From Sequoia sempervirens (lineage: Eukaryota > Streptophyta > Pinopsida > Cupressales > Cupressaceae): a stretch of DNA of 64,000 nt. Positions 24,428 to 33,765 of this stretch are shown here, piece after piece. The translations under genes were made by a program, and so were the position numbers. The stretch lies in contig VDFB02262720.1 of assembly GCA_007258455.2 (NCBI GenBank), forward strand, positions 1-64,000, written 5' to 3'. The notes under the pieces are model-generated. The model searched no databases and was not told the origin of the DNA. It saw nothing but the letters and a program-made list of their open reading frames with translations. How positions within the stretch are numbered: position 1 is the stretch's first letter; each line of letters starts with the position of its first letter.

Positions 24428-25484
24428 TTGTTTTGTGATTCTCATATGCCATTCATGAAATAAGTATGCCAAAAATATATATATAACAGATTGCAAAGGA
24501 AACAACTAAGAAACTTGCAAGGAAAGAGAGATTTCTGCCTTATCAATATTCTGATTTCAATAACAGCTAAGTTCAGATTTACAAAGATAAATATCAGAAA
24601 CTGATAGAGATTTTCAGACCTGGTAAAGGAAGCATAACAGCAAACAAGAAGCTCACACAATGATTCGAACAACACCAAGACTTTGGCCCTTATCTCCTTG
24701 CTTTCCAATGCCTAGGAACCACTGCAACCGGACCTTAATAACCAGCAGTAGCAGCCTATACATCAGCAGGCTACAAACTGAAATTTTTCACCAAACAAGG
24801 GTGCCCTTGGTGTGAGGTCGACTGGGCCTAATAAATCAAACACTCCATCAAAAAATGCAATCTAGTACTTGTTTGAATCACCTTGGAGAGAGCTAACCAT
24901 AGAAGCAATACCCACATGAATCCACTAAGCCATTAAAGAGTTATGAACCAAAACCCATGTTCAGGTCCAAAACTGAAGTGCCCAAAAAATGAAAAGAAAC
25001 ACACCAAAACTCCAAGAAATCCACGCCAAACTGAAAGGATGCAATCTCAAGCCAAAACCTAACTGAAACTCCTCAAAAATGCTGAAATATCTTCATTCTC
25101 AAAGACTGAAATCTGTAACTTGAAGCTACAAATGTGATTTCTGAATGAAACCACCCTTCTACCAGCTAGGGCAAGTCTTGCACTACACCAGTCGAAGGTG
25201 TTGAGGGTTTTTGTCCTCAACTCCGAATTTCAGACCTCCTAGCAAAAAACCAGCAGCATCTCCTTAAGCAACCAAATCATCCATAACAAAATGAGGCATA
25301 GAATGAACTTTTAAAAGACTCCAATAGCAAAATTAGGGCAACCTCCTTGAGAAACCCTAAAACCCTGCTTAAACCCACGTCTCATGAGAAAGCTTTATAA
25401 TTTTACTTTAATTTTTGCCTCCAACCTTTGCCTAGGCATCCATCTCCTATTTAGCATTCAGAAACACTTTTGATGCTTAAAAAC
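24428..25484. other. No gene recognised
   Basis: No domain-bearing frame is present. The lower part (25300-25484), together with 26026-26080 read on the minus strand, may be an older LTR interrupted by the solo LTR. A G-rich tract (GATAAGGGGGGCATG on the minus strand) lies near 26068-26083. This is tentative. Confidence 0.35.
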
Positions 25485-26025
25485 TGTTAATGTTTTAGTA
25501 GCAGCAGGAGGTATCTTCTTGTGCCAGAAGAATCTTCCTTAAATAAGTGTAACTGACATGCAGGAGAATCTGCATACTGACATGCATGAGAATCTCTATT
25601 TGTATTCCTTAAAATAGGAAATTGTAATGCTTCCTAGTGCGTCTCCTTTTGCATGCACTTGTAACCTCTCCTTGCTCATAAATAGGAGAGACAATTCCTT
25701 ATTTGGGTTTGATTCTTGCTTAAGTCAAGTCGTTCTTTCAAGGAGGAGTTCGCCATCTACAGCAGGTTATTATCTTTTGAAAAGCAGATTGATATTAAGG
25801 AGGAAAACAGAGTTCTTTTGTATGCATGTATCTATGAGAGGTACTATTCTTTTGTGGGTCAAGTTGTAAGCTGATTGCTGCTATTTCATCTTAATATAAG
25901 AGAGATACATTTGTGGCTGGGTTTTTCTCCCTCATGAGGAGGGTTTTCCCAGGATAAATACTGTGTTCATTTGTTCTTTGTGTTACATTTTCTGTTTGCT
26001 CTCATTTCTGGTTCAAAATTTAACA
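25485..26025 (+). mobile_element. Solo copia-type LTR with 5-bp target duplication
   Basis: The 541-bp sequence starts TGTTAA and ends TTAACA, a perfect short inverted terminus, and is flanked on both sides by AAAAC (25480-25484 and 26026-26030). It contains TTTTTCTCCCTCATGAGGAG followed by GGTTTTCCCAGGATAAAT near 25924-25960. Nearly the same block is found in both LTRs of the copia element at 47.2-51.2 kb, placing it in a related copia family. No internal region remains, so it is the product of LTR-LTR recombination. Possible LTR transcription signals are not annotated separately. Confidence 0.92.
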
Positions 26026-27767
26026 AAAACAACTTAAAGTTATTAGCTTAGGCGCCCAAGGTACTTTTTCATGCCCCCCTTATCCTCAACGTTAAGTTAT
26101 AAAGTAACTTAATAATAATCCATCTTCAAAGGGGAAAAAGCAAATATTTAAATATTCAACCTTAGAACTGATGCCTTAACTGAAAATGTTGTTGAGTGAT
26201 AGCCTTGACCAGGTCCAGCTTACCCTAAATTGCTTATTATTTTTAGAAAGTACTAAAAATAGTAAGTAGTGCCAAAGACTCAAGCCAGAAAGATACTGAT
26301 AGGCTCTGAGGGTACAATGAAGACTGAAGCTCAATATTGAACCCTTGCTAAAAGTAGAAAGTACTCCAAAATACTGAAAACCCAACACCAAGAACCAGAA
26401 CGAAGTTCCCTTACCAGAACCTTTTAGCCTACAAGAAATTCGGAATAGGCTAAAGGTCGTGTGCACTGCTCAGAGGCTAGGAGGGGGCATTACAAAGGTG
26501 AAAGGAACTGCCCAAAACCCTTCAACTTCTCTCTCTGCCCATTCCAATTGAAATCGTCCATGTGACAAGTGGTGATTTCAAAATCAGGCTTGTTGGCAAC
26601 AAGAAATCATGAAACCACTACTTGTTAGAACCACAACCGAGGAAGACAGACAGTCCCAAAGCTGCTACTTGTGATTGCAAAACTGCTGCTTGTGGAAACC
26701 ACTGATTTCAACAACTCTCAAAAATTGCCTTTCTCACCTACACACCTGCCCTTTGAGTTCCTTATGATGCTCTGGAGCATCCCAAGGCTTCATCTGACCT
26801 GTACACAAATATTTGGCATTCTGAAAGTGTCAATCATCTCCTAGACAAAAAGAAACACTTGGACAATCTCTTGATTGCAATGGATGCAACTAATCACCTG
26901 ATCATGAATTGATGACCAGTTTTACAGATCACTCGTACTTTGAGAGATCATCATGAGCCACATTTGCCCAGGTCATACTCAAAGCCCAATGCTCTTCCCT
27001 CCATCCACTCAAAGACATTCAAGCAAAGAGTTTTAGAGCAGATTTCTCACTCAATCAAGGAGATAATGGTAGTTGCACAGAATCACTTACAATAGAAGAT
27101 CAACGAGGTCACCTAAGATGCATATGATGAGATTCTAAGGCCTACATGAGAATGCTTTTGCCATACATAATTACTCTTTACATTATGTCCTTTTACATTA
27201 TTTGTCCTACATGATTGTCTTTCCCTTTATATCATTATCCCTCTTGGGTTTGTCTTCACATAATTTCTTTTCAATTTGTACTTGGTTTTACCATTTTCCT
27301 AATCTCTTAATGCCAATACTCTCCTTTACCCCTATAATGTCCTATTAGTTTGTCCCCACTTCTGACCCGCTTGGGCTTGCCATGATACATCCAATCTCTT
27401 CATTTTTGTTTTCCATTGCCACATTGTTCCCTGGTTATTTATAAAACATCATCATTTTTCTTTAGGTTTTTTACTTCACCTGTTGGCCTGTTTAACCCTG
27501 TTATAATTTTTATCATATAATATAAGGCTTTTCCAATAAATAATTGTCTCTGAAACCATAGCTGTCTCATGCGCAAATAAAATAGACAACAAACATTCTT
27601 GAAGGTGTACATATATGCCTAGTGGACAAGTGCAATGCTGGTTAACAAAACTCTTGCTTTGGGATGTATTCAGATTAACATCTAACTTAATAAAATAGAA
27701 ATTCATCAAAAGGATTTAAATATTAGGTAATGGTGAAAACTTTTAGTTTCAATACATATATAAATGT
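26026..27767. other. No gene recognised
   Basis: Short open frames at 26176-26466 and 27476-27709 (both minus) show no domain. The sequence is moderately GC and non-repetitive within the window. It could be decayed transposon or unannotated intergenic DNA. Confidence 0.4.
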
Positions 27768-27986
27768 TGCATGTAGGAAGATAGCCAAATATTTAAGATT
27801 TCTATTTCCAATAATTAATAAGAAAACACATGCAAGATGTGCGCACACACAAGATGTATGTTTAGATATAGTTTTGATATAGTTAAGTCAGTTAAAACAG
27901 AACAAAGAAGCAGATTAAGTTGAATTTTTACTAGGATTCTAACACTTGTTCCCTTTACAAGGAGACCATATTTCATAATGTAAAGG

Positions 27987-28953
27987 GTGAATAAGATACA
28001 GTTTTCAAATCATCTAAGCTATCATTTTTATTCTAAATTAGCAGATGAATTTGAGATGAGCAGCTGTGGTGAAATTCAATATTGTCTAGGCATTCAAATT
28101 TTGAGAGACGGGGAGAAGAAACAAATTCATCTTAATCAAAAGAGGTACATTAAGAACATTCTCAAAAAAGTTCACGATAGATAATTGCAAACCAATAGGT
28201 ACTCCAATAGAAGCTCATAAGAAAATTTCACAGGAAATGTGCCCCAAGAAACAAGAAGAAAAGATTATATGACTATTGTTCTATATCAGAATGCAGTTCT
28301 AACTTTGATGTATGCAATCATCTCCAACAGAACCAACATTGCATTGGTTGTATGTATGGTGAGTCAATATTCAAACAATCCTGAACCTTGGCATTTAGCA
28401 GCTGTCAAAACAATTTTTAGATATTTTCAAGGAACTACCAAGCACTGGATTACATTTTGTAGGAATTCAGAAAAATATCTAAAGCTAATTGGATATTGTG
28501 ATACAGATTAGACAAGAGATATTATGACCAAAGATAGACATGAAGAGACTACTTCAATTTAAGTGGAGATGTAGTTTCAAGGGCAAGTAAGTAATAAGCG
28601 ACAATTTCTCTTTCAAGTGCAGAACAAGAATACATAGAAGCTTGTCAAGCCATGAAGAAATTAATATGGTTCAGAAAATTGTTGCAAGACATTGAGATTA
28701 CTAAAACACAACCAACAGTGTTGAAATGTAACAGTCAAAAATGCATAGCAATGACAAAGAATTCATGGTTTCATGGGAGAACAGAGCATATTGATGTACA
28801 GTATCATTTACTTCACGAATAAATTGAGAAGAATATTGTGTAGATGCAATATTGTGAAACAAAATTGATGGTAGCAGAAGCATTAACAAGGGCATTGTCA
28901 AAAGATAAGATTAAGTTTTGTAAGAAAGGATTCGATGTGCAGAAGTTTAGATG
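27987..28953 (+). pseudogene. Copia reverse transcriptase C-terminus and RNase H
   Basis: The segment at 28020-28184 reads LADEFEMSSCGEIQYCLGIQ and then IHLNQKRYIKNILKK, the end of a copia RT. The part at 28239-28511 gives the connection, with MYAIISNRTNIALVVCMVSQ and WHLAAVKTIFRYFQGT. RNase H follows to about 28953 with SSAEQEYIEACQAMKKLIW and TKNSWFHGRTEHIDVQYHLL, all classic copia motifs. Two frameshifts and several stops separate these blocks. It is a clear but dead copia pol remnant. The first Met of the open frame lies in the LTR and is not a real start. Confidence 0.88.
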
Positions 28954-29081
28954 AATAATATTTGGCTCAGTGAGAGTATTGCATGTAGAAAAATAGCCAA
29001 TATATAAGATCTTAGATTTCTATTTTCAATAAGAAGGCACATGCAAAATATGTGTACATGCAAAATGGTTGCTTACATGTA

Positions 29082-29277
29082 AATTAATGATAATAAGTTT
29101 CCACAATCCATATCATGAGTGTATAGTTTTTCTGGATTTGATTGTGTGCAAATTTTTAACATCAACGTTTCGGATCACACTACATGATCCATCATCAGGA
29201 TGAAGAGAGCATGAGAAATGAAAGGATGAATGCAGACTTAAACAAGATAAAAAGAAGAGAGGGAGGGAAGGAGAGGA
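29082..29277. mobile_element. 196-bp insertion in the copia 3' LTR with 12-bp target duplication
   Basis: TGCTTACATGTA occurs at 29070-29081 and again at 29278-29289. The DNA between them is absent from the equivalent place in the 5' LTR. The insert contains a short palindrome GGATCA...TGATCC (about 29173-29191) and ends in a purine-rich tract (GAAGAGAGGGAGGGAAGGAG). A 12-bp duplication points to LINE-type target-primed insertion or a similar mechanism. I do not recognise the element family. Confidence 0.7.
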
Positions 29278-29393
29278 TGCTTACATGTAGTTAAATGAGT
29301 TAAAAAAGAATAAATAATCTTTGAGTAGGACTCTAACACTTGTTTTTCTTCGTGAGGAGTCTCTATTTCATAATGTAAAGGGTCAACAAGATA

Positions 29394-30280
29394 ATCCCAA
29401 ATGTATTTTATTTCAAGTTTGATTTCTTGTGCACTATTCTGTGTTTTTTCCTGCATGTTTTTGATAGCTTCATGTAAAATCATGTCAGTTGTGTACACTG
29501 AGGAGCTTTAATTTTTCAAACAAAGACTTATAAACAAAGTTTAATTATCATACAAAGGATGAAAACCAATGGTTCAACAAATCAAAAACCATGGAAATTC
29601 ATGTATGAGGATGGGGAAAATACTTAAAATGGGTAGCTCTTATAACATCACAGAATAGGAGTATAAAATTCCATGTCCAATGTAAAAGTCTAAAATCATA
29701 GATTTAGAATTAAAAATATCCCGCTTTGGGAATTTCAATACTCCAAGACAGAATGCCAATTGATGTTATCATATTCATTAATGCAAAAATTGGTAAATCA
29801 GAAGGTTAAATTGATATGTTTGACAGTGATGCAAACCCTAGATTCAAATGGATAAGGGAAAGCTCAATCCTAAAACTTATTGGATATAGTGATTTGCAAA
29901 GGTTTGAATGAACTTCAATTTTTGCAGAAAAAGACAAATTCCTTCAAAATACATACTAGGAATTAGACTTTATATTGAACAATCGAAGCTACAAGCGGAT
30001 GATAACATGTAAGAATATCAAGAAGACATGAAAGAGTTGTGAAGAAAAGCACTGGATGATAATTATTAATGTAAAATCCTAGATGGTACAGAGAATACTT
30101 TTAGACTCCACTCACTCACTCTTACTGAGACTCTACAAGAGCTCATAAAGTGATAACAGAATGCTGTAGTCAAATGGAACAGGTTGTCTAAATAACTGAG
30201 AATGCTGAAATTCCCTGTGTAGCCTCCCAATGAAAGTACCTATGTGGCCTCCTGATTAATAGAAATCAACCAATACATTC
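29394..30280. other. 3' flank of the HEM4-like gene; no gene recognised
   Basis: This AT-rich stretch lies downstream of the minus-strand gene at 30281. It will contain that gene's 3' untranslated region, but no canonical AATAAA signal could be assigned with confidence. No other feature is supported. Confidence 0.35.
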
Positions 30281-31288
30281 TTATGATTTCTTATTCATGG
30301 AGCCCCAACTCAATGCAAGGGCATCAATTACACCTGCAAAACTGTGAAAATGTTTACTAATTACATCAATCTGGACCCCTAGTCGCTGTGCTCCAGAGGC
30401 CGTTACAGGCCCATGTGCAGCCACCAACAACATAGGATGCCTACTCTTAAACATATTCCAATCAACACCCAAAGAACAAAGGCTCTTTAATAGGCCCTGA
30501 ATCTCTGCTGTGCTAGTAAACACAATTGCATCGATTTCTCTCATCCCAAGCAACATTTGTGCACAATCTGAACCAGCCCACCTAGTGACATATGCATACA
30601 AGCGTATGGCATCCCAGCCCTTAGCTCGCAAGGCCATAAGAAAATCTGGAACAACGGAAGGCTCATCCAGACCCAATACTAAGGGCACTGGGCACAAGAT
30701 TTTGCGCCCGTGCCCATCTCCCAATTCATCAACCAAACCTTTAGGAGTGGCTATGGTGGGTACTAGGGTTTTTACTCTAGGGTTCTCTATGCAGAATTCT
30801 AAATCCCTGAGGAGTTGGGCATCCTTTCCAAGGGCTCCTACAATAAATGGATTCCAATTTTCATTCAAAGGATTTCCCCTGCCTTCAAGAGCTTGTGCAA
30901 AAGCAGTGATTCCTGCACGAGATGTGAATGCAATAGCAGAATACTGGTCCAATAAAGTTTCAGTACCTACATTGGTTTCTTGCCAAATTGATTTGAAGAC
31001 TTGATGTTTCGTATCGTCGGTGGATTCCACTACAACAGTAGGACACCACAGGGGCTCTGCCCCTTCTTGCTCTATAAGATGGATCAACCTAATAGCATAA
31101 TCAGAAGGTGTTGTGAATGCAATTTTTCTACCTAGCAATCTTTTATTTTTTTCCTCGCCCACTTTTTCATCTGTGGATGAATGGACTGTCATCACCATTG
31201 TTGTCTTGTTCTTATTAAGATAACTGTCATGATTAGAACTAAACAACAGGGAGGAAGGGGTAAAATTGCAAGCAATCACGCTTACCAT
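30281..31288 (-). CDS. Uroporphyrinogen-III synthase-like (HEM4 domain) protein
   Basis: This is the only intact host protein gene: 335 residues in one exon. The fold is that of uroporphyrinogen-III synthase, the enzyme that closes the linear tetrapyrrole hydroxymethylbilane in haem and chlorophyll synthesis. Residues about 53-70 (GRKIAFTTPSDYAIRLIHLI) form the first strand-helix unit. AFTSRAGITAFAQAL near 120 and AIVFTSTAEIQGLLKSL near 255 are the paired S/T-rich loops. AHGPVTASGAQRLGVQIDV near 295 is the conserved C-terminal cofactor-loop region. Overall it resembles a plant paralogue group distinct from the canonical plastid enzyme, so its activity is unproven. The first 50 residues are Ser/Thr/Asn-rich and might be a plastid transit peptide. 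The start at 31288 has a good context (G at -3 and +4); Met31 and Met33 are alternatives. ATG is followed by GTAAGC, which resembles a splice donor. Confidence 0.82.
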   Translation of the reverse strand: MVSVIACNFTPSSLLFSSNHDSYLNKNKTTMVMTVHSSTDEKVGEEKNKRLLGRKIAFTTPSDYAIRLIHLIEQEGAEPLWCPTVVVESTDDTKHQVFKSIWQETNVGTETLLDQYSAIAFTSRAGITAFAQALEGRGNPLNENWNPFIVGALGKDAQLLRDLEFCIENPRVKTLVPTIATPKGLVDELGDGHGRKILCPVPLVLGLDEPSVVPDFLMALRAKGWDAIRLYAYVTRWAGSDCAQMLLGMREIDAIVFTSTAEIQGLLKSLCSLGVDWNMFKSRHPMLLVAAHGPVTASGAQRLGVQIDVISKHFHSFAGVIDALALSWGSMNKKS

Positions 31289-31303
31289 CTCTTGATTGTA
31301 ATT

Positions 31304-31348
31304 TTAGCTTCCAATTCTCCTCAGGTGATCGAAGCGGCCCATTCGCAT
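31304..31348 (-). promoter_or_regulatory. Possible upstream ORF of the HEM4-like gene
   Basis: Fifteen bases before the main start there is a 14-codon reading frame, MRMGRFDHLRRIGS, ending in TAA at 31304. If the transcript starts upstream, ribosomes would meet this frame first, and it could reduce or regulate translation of the main protein. The transcript start is unknown. Confidence 0.35.
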
Positions 31349-31943
31349 TGGCTGTAGCCTTGAGTTCCCACAAATAGTTTTTTGTTAATCATTCAAAATA
31401 GTACAAAGCCCTTCAATCTCAATCACAATTACAGACAACGAAAAACACATCCAACAATTTTAAATTCGAAAATTTTACTCCTTTTGGTTTCCATACCTAT
31501 TCTCTGGCTAACAGAGACTAATCGACACGAAGGAATTATATTTTAATTTTTTAATATGATATTGTAGTTTATTTGAAAAATATATAATTGTTGGTTTATA
31601 AAATGGAATTTAGTATTTTAAGTTTTGTTGGTAAGGATTTTTTTTATTAAGTGAAATGTATAAAAAAAAATGGAAGGTTTTTAATTTATGGGTATAAGAA
31701 TACGAGTTTAAGTTGATATTGTACAATTACGACCTGATTTCTTATATTGCATCTCTTATGGATTTGAACTTTGGTGGGTGGCAAAAGTGAGGAATATACC
31801 ACCATCCTCATCAATTTAACTACAACATTTTGGTAAATACACATTGATTTAGATTGAAATGACAATTGAATTTAAGAGTTGGTTAATTTAGATTATAAAG
31901 AAATTTGAATTTAAGAGATGATTAATTTAGATTAAAAATATTG
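31349..31943. other. 5' flank of the HEM4-like gene
   Basis: The first 200 bases upstream of the gene are AT-rich and probably hold its promoter and 5' untranslated region; no TATA box can be singled out. A 39-bp direct repeat (GAATTTAAGAG at 31868 and again at 31907) lies just before the SINE candidate. No gene is seen. Confidence 0.4.
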
Positions 31944-32069
31944 GGTTGGGGCCCTAGCTCGGTTGGCTAAATCTTTCCTGTTGCAGGAGGTTGGTTACGA
32001 GGTCTAGTCTCCCCCACCCCCGTGGTACCGGAGGGCGTGTCGCGCCAACGCCGCTAGTCACGTTAAAAA
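31944..32069 (+). mobile_element. tRNA-derived SINE candidate
   Basis: A GC-rich island in AT-rich DNA starts GGGTTGGGGCCCTAGCTCGG and contains TAGCTCGGTTGGCTA, close to a tRNA A box. ACGAGGTCTAGTCTCC, in B-box position, lies about 37 bases further on. It ends near GCCGCTAGTCACGTTAAAAA. Flanks share only a weak ATTAAAAATA / GTTAAAAAGA match, so the target duplication is uncertain. Confidence 0.65.
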
Positions 32070-33450
32070 GATGTAATTTTACAAGAATTCTAGAGTACAA
32101 TTAATTAAATAGCATTGATAGATAAATAACCCTAGGATTAAGAACTAGAGCAAAAACTATTAACGATTATACATAGCAAGAACGATATTATCCTAGGGTT
32201 TGCACATTAATCTTTGGTGTATGGTATGGAGGCTATAATGCCTCTCGAGCTTAAGATATTATCATTATGTGTTTCTCTTTGTGATATTATTGATGATTAT
32301 ACATATCAAGACCACCATTTACAAGAGCGCAAGACCCTTGATGAAAGGTGAGTGAACACATTGGATAATTTGTGTTTATACCAAAAATAATTGAGAAAGA
32401 CATAATAAGGGAATCATCCAATAGGGCAAGTTCAAACTGGAGATTTAGTCCTTCATGCAAATCTAAATAACCTACATGATAAAAAATAAAAAATAAAAAT
32501 AATTAAGAGGCAAATTTTGACCTAATTGGATTAGCCCATTTATCATTACTTTTGAATATGATACTGGTGCATCTAGACTTTGTACTCCTAATAACTAATG
32601 AAAGACCTAGTTAATATCATGCACTTGAAATTATATTATTCTTGATCAATATGTGCAAGAGCAATTATTCATTCATCATTGTTTGTGTATCCCCCTTTTA
32701 CCTTATGAGATTAATTGTGTTCTGCCACCTATTTAGGGGCAACTAGATTTATGTGTTCCTTCGTGATCACATCATTTCAAATTTATTTGCACATTCGTGC
32801 TTATTTATTGACATGTTAACACATTTATTACAATCCTACATTAATACATCTTTCAAGTTACATAAGGGGCATTATGCCTTCCCTCTTACATTTTGCACTA
32901 TCATTGCCACATCTTTACATGTGAGAGGAATCATGTCTTCCCCTTTAATATGTACTCCATAGACATATTTTTATACTCATGGATACCATGCTTTATCTTT
33001 ATTCATTGTGCTTACTATTGTTATATTTTATATTGGGGGATTGCCCTAAATCTCAACTTCAAACCACTATTCTACTTCATGTCATTTTTTTGCTTTATTC
33101 CATAATATTTTTTTTCATGCAATTATTTTTATGCCATCATTTATATTTTTATCATCAAGTTAGGGACCTATCACCTTACACATACTAATGTGTGTTCACG
33201 CCCTTAGATGACACACTAGGGGGGTGCAATCATTTTCCCATAGTAGGAGAAACATAATTATTCCTTGACACCATCTCCAACTCATGTGCTTACGGAACTG
33301 AAAAGTAAACTATTCTAATATATACAATACACTAATCATATGGGGTTTGTAGGCTCGTATGGGAAGCATCGATGCCCTAGAAGGAACCCTAGGGCAAGCA
33401 TAAGTTGAAAAAGAAAATAGATGGGAGAATCAAAACAAAAACCAAATGAT
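32070..33450. other. No gene recognised
   Basis: AT-rich sequence with short hydrophobic open frames around 32750-33190 that are composition-driven. No domain, RNA gene or transposon end is supported. Confidence 0.4.
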
Positions 33451-33457
33451 AATAATA

Positions 33458-33765
33458 ATGGTGAAGAACTTGTACTCTTGAAAGAGAGGTCACAAGAGGG
33501 TACAGCTTGAGTTGGCCTGTACAGCTTGAGTTGGCCTAATGTACAGCTTGAGTTGGCCTAATGGTGAAGAACTTGTACTCTTGAAAGAGAGGTCACAAGT
33601 TCAAATCCTGCAGGGGGTAAGGTATGTACACCTCGTATTGTGGAGCACGAGTTAGGTGCCTCCCTTATATCGGGAGTACGAGGAGTCCCATATACTGCAA
33701 GTCGTCTGTAAACCCAAAAACAGATCGCCTGGTATCGTGGACTATAAAAATAATAATAATAAATA
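33458..33765 (+). mobile_element. SINE candidate with rearranged, repeated head
   Basis: The block TACAGCTTGAGTTGGCCT occurs three times (about 33501, 33519 and 33542), the last two followed by AATG. The block AATGGTGAAGAACTTGTACT followed by CTTGAAAGAGAGGTCACAAG occurs before and after them (33458 and 33560). The final copy runs on through a B-box-like GTTCAAATCCTGC (33599-33611) to a body ending in an AATAATAAT tail near 33760. A-box-like GTTGGCCTAATGG and the B box point to a tRNA-derived SINE. The head has been tandemly duplicated. No clean target duplication is seen. Confidence 0.6.

Larger units (their letters stand above)
27768..29393 (+). mobile_element. Internally deleted Ty1/copia element
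   Basis: A 5' LTR (about 27768-28000) and a 3' LTR (about 28980-29393) share TTGCATGTAG at their start and TTCATAATGTAAAGGGT near their end. Between them lie only about 980 bases of pol: the last part of RT and RNase H. The primer-binding site, gag, protease, integrase and most of RT are missing. It therefore depended on other elements or was deleted after insertion. The 3' LTR is longer because of a nested 196-bp insertion. LTR boundaries are by similarity; the 3' end is not a clear CA. Confidence 0.78.

Noticed and set aside
30510..31004. 164-codon plus-strand open frame
   Set aside because: It lies antisense to the HEM4-like gene and follows its codon structure; no domain and no independent signal.
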